Shown here one piece after another: positions 42,504 through 52,511 of a stretch of 64,000 nucleotides of DNA (within the stretch, counting starts at the first letter, position 1; the number at the start of each line of letters is the position of its first letter). Source of the stretch: Chitinophaga arvensicola (GTDB lineage: Bacteria; Bacteroidota; Bacteroidia; Chitinophagales; Chitinophagaceae). The translations under genes were made by a program, and so were the position numbers. The notes under the pieces were generated by a model. It had not been told where the DNA came from and made no database searches. It saw only the letters and a list, made by a program, of their open reading frames with translations. The stretch covers positions 3,302,698 to 3,366,697 of the forward strand of contig NZ_FOJG01000002.1 of assembly GCF_900110835.1 (NCBI RefSeq), given 5' to 3'.

Positions 42504-45500
42504 CTAGAAGCGGGCGCGCAGACTGGCACCAAGACTTCTTGTTGGGCCGGCAGTACCGCCATCAACACCCTGGCTAAACCATTGTGAACCTACTGCTACT
42601 TCCGGGTCTAAACCTTTTGGTAAAGTTTTCCATACATAGAACAGGTTTCTGCCGATCAGTGACAATTGCAGTCCCTGGAAGTGCATTTTCTCAACAATGC
42701 GTTTAGGCATGTTGTAAGTAAGCGTTACTTCACGCAGCTTGATGTAGCTGTTTTTCTGTACTGCATTTTCATACAAACCATTGGTTTGCCAGTCGTACTG
42801 ACTCATATAATACTGAGCGGCAGTAATTACTTTCTCATTCTTTTTACCATCGGCGGTTACACCAGGCAGGATTACACCATCGTGGTGCGCACCATTCGGG
42901 TTAGCCACCAGGTTGCCGCTGGCGTAGTCTACTGCGTCATAGGCAATACCACCATGTGCAGCGTCTCTGTATTTCAGGGTACTGTTAAACATACCCGCAC
43001 CTACCTGGTAGTAGTAAGGAATAGATACCAGGTCGCCACCTAAGCGGTAATCCAGGGTAAAATCCAGAGTGAGGTTTTTATAGCTCACGGAGTTAGAGAA
43101 ACCACCTACTACTTTAGGCATGATGTTACCGGCCAGTTCCCATTTATTGGTGTTGGCAGTATAGATACCGTCTCCATTTACCAGGTAATTACCGTTGGCA
43201 TCTTTATCGCGCGGATGCACATAGATATTACCCAATGGATCACCTACGTTTGATTGCAGGAGCAGATAGCCACCATCGTAACTCTGCATGGTCAGGGTCG
43301 TCTGGCCATCTCTCAGGGCAGTCAGCTTGTTTTTGTTGATTGCAAAATTGAAACGGGTAGTCCAGCGGAAATCTTTGGTAGCAATTGGTGTAGCATTGAT
43401 AGCTGCTTCGTAACCATAGTTGCTCAGATCTCCGGCATTCATGATCTGGGAAGTAGCGCCTGAAGATGCAGGTGTACTCATGGTCAGGATCTGGTCCATT
43501 ACTTTATTGGTATAGTAGCTAAAATCTATACCGAGTTTGTTTTTCAGGAACTTCGCTTCAAAACCAACTTCTGCTTCTCTTTTCTTCTCTGATCTCAGTT
43601 CTTCATTACCAAAAGAACCCGGACTGGTTTGCTGATAAGGTACGTTATTCTTGCTCAGTGTAACGGTGTACGGCGTATACGCTACGTTCGACTGATACAT
43701 GTTGGGATGGTTACCCACCAGGCCATAAGACGCCCTGAACTTCGCATAATCAATGAAAGCAGGCAGTTTCGCTACTTCAGACAGCAGGAAACCGGCATTC
43801 ACAGAAGGATAGAAGTATTTGTTATTTTTTACCGGCAAGGTAGAAGTAGACTCATAACGACCGGTTCCTTCGAGGAACAGAAAGCCTTTGTAGGCGAGGT
43901 TAATCATACCGAAACCAGCTACGTCAATCTGTTCTGCACGAACACCGGTAGCATACAGCGGATCAACGGAGTTGGTTAAAGTAAACCAGTTTTCATCCAT
44001 CAAACCACCTTTGGTTTGGGTATACTGATTCTTATATTTCTGTTTGCGACCGGTAACACCACCTGTGAAAGACATGTCAAAGTCTTTAGACACTTTAGGG
44101 TTGTATATCAGCATCGCATCGCCGTAGAAGGAATTGTTATTACGGGTGGTCAGCGCATACTGGCCGCTGTTTTCATAAACAACCGGCTTGGTGTTGTATT
44201 GCTGATCGGTAATGGTGACGTTGGTGAAATCACCACCTACACGGCCTCTGAAACGCAGGCTGTTCAACAGGCTTACGTTCAGGGTAGCACTGTTGATAAA
44301 GCGGTTCTGTGTTTCATCATACCTGTTACGCAGATTGTTCCACAGGTAGTCCATCAGGTTGGTAGCGCGGAAACGGTAAGCCATTTTCTCGCTCTGATCG
44401 TACTGGTTGTTGGTAGCGTCTACATATTTATAACCATTACTGGTCTGGTACCTGTTGAAGAACACATTCATATCATCGAAGCGGCTAAAGAAGCCATCGA
44501 ATGAACCGAAGATGTTGCTCATTACATTTGCACGGTTGTGAACAAAGCTGTTGTTGTAAGTAGACACCAGGTCTACGCTTACTTTTTCACTCAGTTTCAG
44601 TGTACCGTTGAAGTTGAAGTTATTTTTATAGAGATTACTTCCCGGCATGATGCTCTTATAGTCGATGCGGCTGTAAGAGAAGCGGAAGCTACCTTTATCA
44701 CTGGCATTGGAGATAGCGACATTGGCAGCAGAGTTGTAACCATCCTGGAAGAAATCCTTGTAGTTATTTTTCTGTGCGAGGTATTTACGGGTAGTTCCAT
44801 CCCAGTACTTTACATCGCGGCCATCGAACTTCGGACCGAACTGGTCGTACGCTCTGTAGTAGGGGTGCATGGCGCCGTCTGCATCTTTGATCCAGCCGTC
44901 AGAATCCGCACCTACCTGGAGGTTGGTGGCAGGATCATAGCCCGGACCATATTCATTCTGGTAATCGGGAGAAGACGCGAGTTTTTCCTGGTTGTACACG
45001 TAGTTAACGTCTACATTCAGGCCACGGCCTTTCACGCCTTTTTTGGTGGTGATCACTACTACACCGTTGGTGGCTTCAGAACCATAGAGGGCAGAAGCAC
45101 TGGCGCCCTTCAGGATGGTCAGTGTTTCGATGTCTTCCGGGTTGATGTCGAGGATACCATTTCCTTCAATCCTGGAGTTGCTGGTACCGAAGGTGTTGGT
45201 GGTAGGATCGTTAAAGTTTCTTAATGGTACACCATCCACTACATATAGTGGCTGTGTGCTTAAGCTCACGGAGGATACTCCTCTCACCTGCACGGAAACG
45301 CCGCTGGAGGCGCCACCGGGGGCAGATACGATTTTCACGCCCGCTGCTTTACCATACAAAGCAGAAGCGAAGTTGGTGCTTCCGCTTTCGGTGATTTCCT
45401 TTGAACTTACGGTACTTACAGAGTAACCCAGTGCTTTGGCTTCTCTCTTGATACCCATGGCGGTTACCACCACTTCGTTCAGATTCTTGTTGTCTTCTTT

Positions 45501-45785
45501 TAATACGATTTTTAAGGTAGACTGTCCGTTAACAGCTACTTCCTGGTTGATAAATCCGATGTAGGAAAAGACAAGCGTTGCGCCGTCTGCTACCTGGATT
45601 TTGAAGTTCCCATCCGGGCCTGTGGTGGCTCCGTTGGAGGCGTTTTTCTCTTTTACGGTTACACCTGGCAGGGGTGTTCCTTTTTCGTCCTTAACGGCTC
45701 CCGTAACCGCTTTCTTATCCTGCGCCCACGCAGTGATGCAGCAGCATAAGAAAAGCACCGTGGTGAGAAGAAGTGATCTTCGCAT
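42504..45785 (-). CDS. SusC/RagA TonB-linked outer-membrane protein (pair A)
   Basis: The 1093-residue protein has signal peptide 1-21, a carboxypeptidase-D regulatory-like domain (residues about 24-105: KAVTGAVKDEKGTPLPGVTVKEKN), a TonB plug (about 115-240 with YVVDGVPLRNF and ILKGASASALYGSEATNGV) and a 22-strand barrel ending in Phe (SLGASLRARF). There is no STN domain, so it imports without sigma signalling. It is first in an operon with its SusD, and its transcript appears to have an unusually long 5' leader. Confidence 0.94.
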   Translation of the reverse strand: MRRSLLLTTVLFLCCCITAWAQDKKAVTGAVKDEKGTPLPGVTVKEKNASNGATTGPDGNFKIQVADGATLVFSYIGFINQEVAVNGQSTLKIVLKEDNKNLNEVVVTAMGIKREAKALGYSVSTVSSKEITESGSTNFASALYGKAAGVKIVSAPGGASSGVSVQVRGVSSVSLSTQPLYVVDGVPLRNFNDPTTNTFGTSNSRIEGNGILDINPEDIETLTILKGASASALYGSEATNGVVVITTKKGVKGRGLNVDVNYVYNQEKLASSPDYQNEYGPGYDPATNLQVGADSDGWIKDADGAMHPYYRAYDQFGPKFDGRDVKYWDGTTRKYLAQKNNYKDFFQDGYNSAANVAISNASDKGSFRFSYSRIDYKSIMPGSNLYKNNFNFNGTLKLSEKVSVDLVSTYNNSFVHNRANVMSNIFGSFDGFFSRFDDMNVFFNRYQTSNGYKYVDATNNQYDQSEKMAYRFRATNLMDYLWNNLRNRYDETQNRFINSATLNVSLLNSLRFRGRVGGDFTNVTITDQQYNTKPVVYENSGQYALTTRNNNSFYGDAMLIYNPKVSKDFDMSFTGGVTGRKQKYKNQYTQTKGGLMDENWFTLTNSVDPLYATGVRAEQIDVAGFGMINLAYKGFLFLEGTGRYESTSTLPVKNNKYFYPSVNAGFLLSEVAKLPAFIDYAKFRASYGLVGNHPNMYQSNVAYTPYTVTLSKNNVPYQQTSPGSFGNEELRSEKKREAEVGFEAKFLKNKLGIDFSYYTNKVMDQILTMSTPASSGATSQIMNAGDLSNYGYEAAINATPIATKDFRWTTRFNFAINKNKLTALRDGQTTLTMQSYDGGYLLLQSNVGDPLGNIYVHPRDKDANGNYLVNGDGIYTANTNKWELAGNIMPKVVGGFSNSVSYKNLTLDFTLDYRLGGDLVSIPYYYQVGAGMFNSTLKYRDAAHGGIAYDAVDYASGNLVANPNGAHHDGVILPGVTADGKKNEKVITAAQYYMSQYDWQTNGLYENAVQKNSYIKLREVTLTYNMPKRIVEKMHFQGLQLSLIGRNLFYVWKTLPKGLDPEVAVGSQWFSQGVDGGTAGPTRSLGASLRARF

Positions 45786-46210
45786 GGCTTCCTTTTGGTT
45801 TAGTGAATTATAACAAGTGAATCAGACACATAAGCAAAAAAGACACAGAGGTCCCGCTACCATAGTTACCTGCATTGCACAGGAATCCTGATGGTAATCA
45901 AGTAGTTTCCGTTCCTAAATTTTAATATGGAATTACTCCATTGGCATTCTCGTCACTCTGGTTGAACAGCAGTAGTAAAACGTTTTAGCTTTATCCCACA
46001 AAAAAAAACCTGTATAACCACTCTCCTCATTTCATCTTCGCTACAAGTTTTCAGTTTCATTTTTGAATAACGGTTTCAAACTTAGTTATAATTGTGAGAA
46101 GTGCAAAAAAGATTTAACAATTTTTTTATTTTTCGTTAACAGGTCGTTAAGAAAGAGAAAATAATATTCATCGTAATGAAAATAACATTATAGTTAGCAT
46201 TTCGAAGTAA
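45786..46210 (-). promoter_or_regulatory. Long 5' leader and promoter region of the pair A susC gene
   Basis: This stretch contains no gene. The only convincing promoter lies about 290 nt upstream of the ATG, leaving a long leader. Within it are a nine-T tract (minus strand, near 46003) and a nested hairpin near 45850-45905 (TTACCAT/ATGGTA outside, CCTGTG/TGCAGG inside). This could be a site for small-RNA or attenuation control; no specific riboswitch is recognised. Confidence 0.4.
46077..46107 (-). promoter_or_regulatory. Promoter of the pair A susC-susD operon
   Basis: Minus strand TTTG (46107-46104), 19 nt, TAAGTTTG (46084-46077): a full match to the Bacteroidota -33/-7 pattern with ideal spacing. 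The start of transcription would be near 46070. Confidence 0.7.
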
Positions 46211-46243
46211 AGCGGATGTTGTTTGATACAACATCCGCTTTTA
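46211..46243 (-). terminator. Hairpin after the pair B susD gene
   Basis: An 11-bp perfect stem AGCGGATGTTG/CAACATCCGCT with a 7-nt loop, 8 bases past the stop codon. The T-tract is better on the plus strand than on the minus strand, yet only the minus-strand gene needs a terminator here. Confidence 0.7.
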
Positions 46244-46246
46244 TGT

Positions 46247-47815
46247 TTATGGTTTATCCCACCATACAGGCGTCATAAAAATATCTGCTCCCTGATGCGC
46301 GTTAGCCGCTTCCACATTGGTTCTGTTCACATCGTAATCGCCGCGTGGATACCGCAACCGCCGGGGAATCTGCCCATTGGTTTCATTATTTTTGTAATTC
46401 ACGGGCGTCAAAACCGGGAACCCGCTGCGCCGCCAATTCGCAAAAGCTTCATATTCATTCAGGAAAGTTGTAATGTAATACTGGGTGTTGATCGCCTCCA
46501 GTTTTGCAGACAACGAACCCGCTGCCACTGCTACCGATTGCGTGGTGGCATAAGCCGTAGCCGCCGCATCATTGTATACAATGGAAGAAGAATAAACAGA
46601 CCATTGCCAGATTCCTGACCGTACACCTGTTATGAAATACTGCACCGGATCTCCGGCAATCCAGCCACGGGCAGCCGCTTCCGCCAGCATCAACTGCACT
46701 TCCGAATACGTGATAAACACATTGGGAGAATTGGGCTGGACGATAATCTGCTTTGGCTGTGAGTAATGTACCAGGTTCGCATCTCCGGTAGATCCAATAC
46801 CATAAACGGGATCAGAAGAATTGTCGTACCCGTTTGGCAACCCTTTCTGCACAGCGGCTACATCACTCCCACCCGGTGTGGAATCCGGCTTCGGCAATTC
46901 TGAAATAATCCTTAAACGTGGATCCCCCTTGCTTTTCAGCATGTCTACAAAAAACTTCGACAACTTGATACTGAGATTGTCTTTTCCTGTTTCCGCACGG
47001 CTGCTGGGATACACGCCAATCACATGACTGTTGGGATTATCATAATCGCCCGGTGCATGCTGGATATAAAAAATGTCCTCATTGGCGGTGAAAACGCCGC
47101 CTGCCACGGCTTTCTGCACCCACTGCTTCGCCAGCGTCTGATCTGTTTTTTTGGATAACCGCATACCTACACGCAACATCAGGGAATACGCCAACTTCTT
47201 CCACTGTGCTGCCGTACCATTATATCCGGAGATGTCGCCCGCCACGGTGCCGTTAACATCAATATCATTGGCCGCCTGCTCCAGCTCCTGCGCAAATCCT
47301 GCGTAAATAGCGTCCTGGTTATCATACTTTGGCAGAAATACCAGGTCAGGATAGGCTTTGTCGGCTTCTGAATAAGGAACATCACCATACAGATCGGTGA
47401 GGCGCTGCAACACAATGATCCGCGCAATACGCGCAATGGCATTGTAATTTTTCTCGCCTGCATTTGCCGCACTCTGGGTCATCAGCGTAGCCAGAGTTTT
47501 CGTGGCATTCGGATAAAACGAGTTAAAGGCTGCACCTGAATAATCATCATTATAGAGGTATTTATCTCCCACATAGGTTAAACTCAGGGAAGATAAATGC
47601 TGGATCATCGGTCCGCAATAGATGAGGTTCGCGCGCCATGCTTCGTACTCACCACCGGAAGTAAAGATCAGTCCACGGGTGAGTAAAATACTGGAAGCTA
47701 CTTTCGGTGCGGAAGTAGGGTCTGTGTTGATCTTCTCAAAATTCTTGGTACATCCGCCCAGGGCCAGCACAACGGCCATCAGCGGTATCAGTGATTTATA
47801 TATTGACTTAGCCAT
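46247..47815 (-). CDS. SusD/RagB-like nutrient-binding lipoprotein (pair B)
   Basis: The 522-residue lipoprotein has lipobox ALGGCTKNFEKINTDPT (Cys near residue 22). SusD-like_2 hallmarks are IIVLQRLTDLYGDVPYSEADKA, MLRVGMRLSK, YSEVQLMLAEAAARGW and FANWRRSGFPVLTPV. It lies 11 bp after the partner susC stop codon. The ligand is not predictable from context. Confidence 0.92.
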   Translation of the reverse strand: MAKSIYKSLIPLMAVVLALGGCTKNFEKINTDPTSAPKVASSILLTRGLIFTSGGEYEAWRANLIYCGPMIQHLSSLSLTYVGDKYLYNDDYSGAAFNSFYPNATKTLATLMTQSAANAGEKNYNAIARIARIIVLQRLTDLYGDVPYSEADKAYPDLVFLPKYDNQDAIYAGFAQELEQAANDIDVNGTVAGDISGYNGTAAQWKKLAYSLMLRVGMRLSKKTDQTLAKQWVQKAVAGGVFTANEDIFYIQHAPGDYDNPNSHVIGVYPSSRAETGKDNLSIKLSKFFVDMLKSKGDPRLRIISELPKPDSTPGGSDVAAVQKGLPNGYDNSSDPVYGIGSTGDANLVHYSQPKQIIVQPNSPNVFITYSEVQLMLAEAAARGWIAGDPVQYFITGVRSGIWQWSVYSSSIVYNDAAATAYATTQSVAVAAGSLSAKLEAINTQYYITTFLNEYEAFANWRRSGFPVLTPVNYKNNETNGQIPRRLRYPRGDYDVNRTNVEAANAHQGADIFMTPVWWDKP

Positions 47816-47826
47816 AATCAGTTGAT

Positions 47827-50800
47827 TTAAAATTTCACATTCAGATTCAATCCGTAGCTCCTGGTTTGTGGATACCCCATTAACTCTGCACCCTGACCGG
47901 CTCCGTTACTGTATGTCGATTCGGGGTCTACGTTGGGGATATCCTTATAGATGATCCAGAGATTACGCGCCACAAAGGACAGCGAGGCGCCGGTGAAGGG
48001 CGACTTATTCAGGATCTGTGAAGGCAGTGCATAAGTCAGGATCACCTGTCTCAGTTTCACAAAGCTGCCGTCATAAATAAATGGCTCTGCAATGTTGAAG
48101 GCTATATTCTGGTAGTAGTCCTGTGCCGGAATGGTTTTATCCACATACTTGGTGGGATCAGCTGCATCCTGTGCTTTGATCTTCACTCCTCCTTCGCGGC
48201 CTTCCAGGGTATTCTTCTGTAAGCCGAAATAGTAGGCGTAGTCGTTGGTACCGGAATATATTTTGTTACCCCAGCGTGCATCGATCAGCACACCCAGTGA
48301 AAAGGCCTTGTAAGTAAAGTTGTTGTTGAAGCCCATGGTATAAGGTGCTACACCGGTACCAAAAATGGTATAATCGCCCTGCAATGGCTTGCCGGCACTG
48401 TTGAACAGGATATTGCCCTGGTCATCGCGTTTGAATTTATACCCTTCTATCACGCCAAACGGCTGCCCCGGCACCTGTTGAATGGTAGCATTGAAAGTAC
48501 GCACATCGGATATTTTGAGCGATTTCAGCCTGCCGTCCAGTTGTATCACTTCACTTTTGTTGTAGGCAAAATTGGGCGTGATATCCCAGGTGAAATTTTT
48601 TGTACGTATAGCGGTCGCCGTTACCATCAGCTCAACGCCTTTATTACTTACTTTACCCACATTGATAAAAGCGGTGTTAAAACCGGAAGCGTTGGAGATA
48701 GTTGTTTGTACGATATCATCTTTTGTTGTGCGGGTATAGTAAGAGAAGTCGATACTCAGGCGGCTGTCGAACATGCGTGTTTCAAAACCGGCTTCATAAC
48801 TGGTATTCACATAAGGTTTCAGGATGGGGTTGGGCACGGCATAACTGCCATCCTGTGCTTTCTTCACATCTGCCACCGGGAAACTGGTAGTGCCCAGTGT
48901 CAAAGGATTTTGCACGGTGTACGCCAGTCTTAAGCGATACGGATCGGTATCGCCACCCACCTGTGCCCAGGAGGTACGGATCTTTGCGTAGTTGATCCAT
49001 TTTGGCATAGTTACGGCATCCGACAGCACAAAGCTCAATCCTGCGGAAGGATAGAAAATACTGTTGCTGTTGGTGGGCAGTGTAGAGAACCAATCGTTGC
49101 GACCTGTTAACGTGAGATACAGGTAACTTTTAAACGATACTTCCGCAGACGCATATACGGAGTTGATCTTCTTTTCAAAGATATCGTTTGTTACGGTCTT
49201 TGTCTGCAGATTCGTTTGATCGTAGAAGTAAGGAATGTTGAACGTGTTACCGTTCAGGTATAGCTTATCATTTTTGTTGTGCATCACGTTTGCGCCTACA
49301 AAAGCGGTGAGGCGCCAGTCGTCGCTAAACTGCCGGTCTACACCCAGCATTACATCCGCATTCAGTTCATAGAAATTTTGCCGGGTCTGGTCGTTGATTT
49401 GTCCGCCTGGCACATAGGCAGTGCCGGTAGGGGTTACAGCGAAGTTGCTCCGGTTGTACATATCTGCCCCTATGCGGCCTTTAGCATACAGCCACGGCAG
49501 GATGTCGTAACGCAGTTCTGCGGAATTGATAAAGCGGTCTTTCTTATCATTCTGTTCAAAATCGTATACTGAGAACCAGGGATTCGTAATATACTGATTG
49601 GCATTCCAGCGAAACTCGTTGCCATCGGGATTCAGCTTGCTGTCTTTCAGTGTTTGCACAGCCAGGCTGGTAGGCAGCATATACAATGCGAAGTTGGCGT
49701 TACCGGGAGAGTCGGATACCCTCGGGCGATTGTAGGTACGTTCCCGGATATATTTGGAATATACATTCAGGGTAAGTTTCTTTCCTAACAGGGCGGATAC
49801 ATTCAGCGAAAGGTTATCCCGCCTGATGCCTGAATTGGGCAGGATAGCTTCGTTCTTCATATCTGTAGCGCCAAAGCGGTAATTGATTTTATCGGTGCCA
49901 CCGCTCATGCCTACAGAGTTGGTAAAAGTGTAACCACTTTTGTAAAACTTCTTGAAATTATCCTTCACCGCGCTATAAGGGCGGCTTTTGCCATCGTATT
50001 GTATTACGGGAGATCCGTCTAATTTGGCGCCCCAGCTGAACAATCCGTTCGACTGTGCTTCTGCTGCGGTTTGTGGTTTCAGGCCATTGGTGCCCATGCC
50101 GTAGTCGTACTGCCAGTCGAGGTTTTCCACAACGGGCCGGTCAATAACGATATTGCTGCTGAATTCCACGCCTACGCCTTTTCTTTTGGCGCCGCTCTTG
50201 GTGGTGATGAGGATCACGCCGTTGGAAGCCCGCGATCCGTATAGGGCCGCAGCGTTTCCACCTTTCAGCACCGACATGGTGGCAATATCATCGGGGTTGA
50301 TACTGGAAATACCATCGCCGGCATCTGTACCACCATATTCGTTGGCGGTACCGAGGTTGTCATTATTGATAGGAATCCCATCTACTACGATCAGGGGTTG
50401 ATTGTTCCTGTTTTTGTCGATAGAGGTATTTCCTCTCAGGATAATGCGGCTGGAACCGGCCGGACCGGTAGCCGTGGAGGTAACGTTAAGGCCGGCGACT
50501 TTACCACTGAGGGTATTCGCGATGTTGGTGGAGCGGGCCTGTGTAAGCTCATCACCTTTGATTTCAGAGACGGAGTAGCCCAGCGCCTTCTTTTCCTTGC
50601 GGATGCCCAGCGCGGTAACGACCACTTCACTCAAACTTTTCTCATCTGTTTTGAGTACAATGCTGAGGGGTGAATTATCAGCGGGTACCTCCTGTGATAA
50701 ATATCCCAGGTAGCGGAACACCAGTGTACTTCCCGGTGTTACGGAGAGAGAGAAGCTTCCATCGGCGGTGGTAACAGTGCCTTTGGACGTGCCTTTTACA

Positions 50801-50937
50801 AGGATGTTTACACCGTTCAGGGGTTGACCTGCGGCGTCGGTTACTTTACCGATAACTGCCTGTTGCGCCCACACAGCGGGGGTTAGCAACAGCAATAAAA
50901 CGGCAAGCAGGATTGGAGCAATAGAATTCCGGTTCAT
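47827..50937 (-). CDS. SusC/RagA TonB-linked outer-membrane protein (pair B)
   Basis: The 1036-residue protein has signal peptide 1-24, a regulatory-like domain (AVIGKVTDAAGQPLNGVNILVKG), a plug domain with LIVVDGIPINNDN and VLKGGNAAALYGSRASNGVILITTKSG, and a barrel ending YGLNLNVKF. No STN domain. It is the first gene of a two-gene operon and lies downstream of the LacI-type regulator gene on the same strand, separated by that gene's terminator. Confidence 0.94.
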   Translation of the reverse strand: MNRNSIAPILLAVLLLLLTPAVWAQQAVIGKVTDAAGQPLNGVNILVKGTSKGTVTTADGSFSLSVTPGSTLVFRYLGYLSQEVPADNSPLSIVLKTDEKSLSEVVVTALGIRKEKKALGYSVSEIKGDELTQARSTNIANTLSGKVAGLNVTSTATGPAGSSRIILRGNTSIDKNRNNQPLIVVDGIPINNDNLGTANEYGGTDAGDGISSINPDDIATMSVLKGGNAAALYGSRASNGVILITTKSGAKRKGVGVEFSSNIVIDRPVVENLDWQYDYGMGTNGLKPQTAAEAQSNGLFSWGAKLDGSPVIQYDGKSRPYSAVKDNFKKFYKSGYTFTNSVGMSGGTDKINYRFGATDMKNEAILPNSGIRRDNLSLNVSALLGKKLTLNVYSKYIRERTYNRPRVSDSPGNANFALYMLPTSLAVQTLKDSKLNPDGNEFRWNANQYITNPWFSVYDFEQNDKKDRFINSAELRYDILPWLYAKGRIGADMYNRSNFAVTPTGTAYVPGGQINDQTRQNFYELNADVMLGVDRQFSDDWRLTAFVGANVMHNKNDKLYLNGNTFNIPYFYDQTNLQTKTVTNDIFEKKINSVYASAEVSFKSYLYLTLTGRNDWFSTLPTNSNSIFYPSAGLSFVLSDAVTMPKWINYAKIRTSWAQVGGDTDPYRLRLAYTVQNPLTLGTTSFPVADVKKAQDGSYAVPNPILKPYVNTSYEAGFETRMFDSRLSIDFSYYTRTTKDDIVQTTISNASGFNTAFINVGKVSNKGVELMVTATAIRTKNFTWDITPNFAYNKSEVIQLDGRLKSLKISDVRTFNATIQQVPGQPFGVIEGYKFKRDDQGNILFNSAGKPLQGDYTIFGTGVAPYTMGFNNNFTYKAFSLGVLIDARWGNKIYSGTNDYAYYFGLQKNTLEGREGGVKIKAQDAADPTKYVDKTIPAQDYYQNIAFNIAEPFIYDGSFVKLRQVILTYALPSQILNKSPFTGASLSFVARNLWIIYKDIPNVDPESTYSNGAGQGAELMGYPQTRSYGLNLNVKF

Positions 50938-51108
50938 GCTTAAATGAATAAGGTGAAGAAAAAAGGGGTATATGCCATAGCGTTAGGGAAACAGGAAGCA
51001 GGTTGATGGTTGAATTACATGGTTGTTTTGTTGTAAGGTTATTTTGGTGATTAAAATGCTAATAAGAGGGAATAACAATTGTCAGATAAAAAGTGTTGGG
51101 TGTTTGCA

Positions 51109-51135
51109 TAAAAAAACGCCGGTGTGTACCGGCGT
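51109..51135 (-). terminator. Intrinsic terminator of the lacI-type gene
   Basis: An 8-bp stem ACGCCGGT/ACCGGCGT with a 4-nt loop, followed on the minus strand by a run of T. Confidence 0.85.
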
Positions 51136-51165
51136 CTTTCTAAAAAAAATTTATATCGATAAAAA

Positions 51166-52197
51166 TCAATCACGGGAAGAAGAGTCCCTGATAATGAGTT
51201 CAGGCTCCAGTCGCACCTGCTGATACGGTGTAGCGGGTGCTGGTGTAGGATGATTTAATTCTTTCATCAGGATATCCACGATGCTTTTCCCGATGGCTGC
51301 AATGGGTTGCGAAACACAGGTAATAGAAGGACTGTGCAGGCGGAACAGGTCATGGTCATCGAAGCCGATAAGACCAATATCCTTTCCTATTTCCCATCCC
51401 AGGCCACGGATGGTTTCAATGCCGGCAATACCGAGATAGTTGGTGGCAAAGAATACGGCATCGAGATCTTTTACGGAGAGCAGGAATTTTTTTATTTCAT
51501 TGATGAAACTTTCCCGGTCCAGGTCGAAAGGCAGGCGCTTTACCTGTGATTTATTAAAAGGAAGTTTATTGTCTTTCAGTGCGGCGGTGAAACCTTCGAG
51601 TCGTTCTTTCATCTGCGTCTGATCGGAAGCGATGGTAACGATGGCGATTTTTTGATAGCCTTTTTCCGCAAGGTGTGTGGTGGCATCGTAGGCGCCCTGG
51701 TAGTTGTTGAGCACTACGTAATGGCTTTCCACATGCGGGAAATAGCGGTCCATCAGCACAATTGGTTTGGCCGCCGATTGCAGCAGTTCTATTTCTTTAT
51801 CCAGGTTTTTGGTAGGCGTTATGATATAGCCGTCTACCTGCCGGTATTTCAATACTTCGAGCAGTCCTTTTGCTTTTTCGGTATTATCTTCTGTGCTGCC
51901 GTAAAGTACTTTATAGCCGTGCTTGTCAGCTTCATCTTCCACTACTTTTGCGAGTGTGGCGAAGAAGTTGTTGGCAATATCTTCCACAATTAAACCAATG
52001 GTTTTGGTTTTACCGGTGCGCAGACCACGGGCGAGCTGATTTGGTTTATATTTCAGCCGTGTGGCAATTTTCTGTATTTTTTTGGCAACCTGCTCACTGA
52101 TTCTTTTTTCTTTTGCTTTTCCGTTGAGTACAAAAGATACCGTTGTGGGAGATACTCCGGCTTGTTTTGCAATATCTTTAATAGAGATCCCTTTCAT
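51166..52197 (-). CDS. LacI-family transcriptional regulator
   Basis: The 343-residue regulator has an N-terminal LacI helix-turn-helix and hinge (ISIKDIAKQAGVSPTTVSFVLNG...ISEQVAKKIQKIATRLKYKPNQLARGL) and a periplasmic-binding-protein-like effector domain (KTIGLIVEDIANNFFATL ... GLIGFDDHDLFRL). LacI proteins mostly sense sugars, so it is a candidate regulator of the adjacent susC/susD pairs. ATG 52197 is chosen over a TTG two codons upstream. It is divergent from an AraC-type regulator. Confidence 0.93.
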   Translation of the reverse strand: MKGISIKDIAKQAGVSPTTVSFVLNGKAKEKRISEQVAKKIQKIATRLKYKPNQLARGLRTGKTKTIGLIVEDIANNFFATLAKVVEDEADKHGYKVLYGSTEDNTEKAKGLLEVLKYRQVDGYIITPTKNLDKEIELLQSAAKPIVLMDRYFPHVESHYVVLNNYQGAYDATTHLAEKGYQKIAIVTIASDQTQMKERLEGFTAALKDNKLPFNKSQVKRLPFDLDRESFINEIKKFLLSVKDLDAVFFATNYLGIAGIETIRGLGWEIGKDIGLIGFDDHDLFRLHSPSITCVSQPIAAIGKSIVDILMKELNHPTPAPATPYQQVRLEPELIIRDSSSRD

Positions 52198-52511
52198 AGA
52201 CAAAATGCTACATCGATTTAGCCGGACGTAATTTACAAAATGAAGTTGGAAATTACATTGTTGCGTTAATTATTCCAAGTAACGGCCTAAAAGTATTCCT
52301 TTCCTCCTCACCCGTTTTCTATCACATAAAAAGGTTATTTTGAGGAAAATGATATTTTTTTAACCAATTTTTAATAATTTGGCAACAATCATAGGACAAT
52401 CTGAATACTAATCACCTGCCTGCATCCGGTTCTTTCACGTTGTGATAATGGTCGTGGTAATAAAGTATAGGAAGCATTCACCATAATATAGCAGCTTAAA
52501 TTAATACTTGA
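52198..52511. promoter_or_regulatory. Divergent region between lacI-type and araC-type regulator genes
   Basis: This 314-bp AT-rich gap has no gene. A 7-bp inverted repeat GTAATTT/AAATTAC lies near the lacI-type start (around 52225-52255) and could be an operator. I found no full TAnnTTTG promoter for either gene. Confidence 0.3.

Noticed and set aside
45786-46246. Possible tRNA, small RNA gene or riboswitch of known class in the susC A leader
   Set aside because: No cloverleaf or known riboswitch core was recognised; only hairpins of ordinary strength are visible, so it is listed as leader/promoter region.
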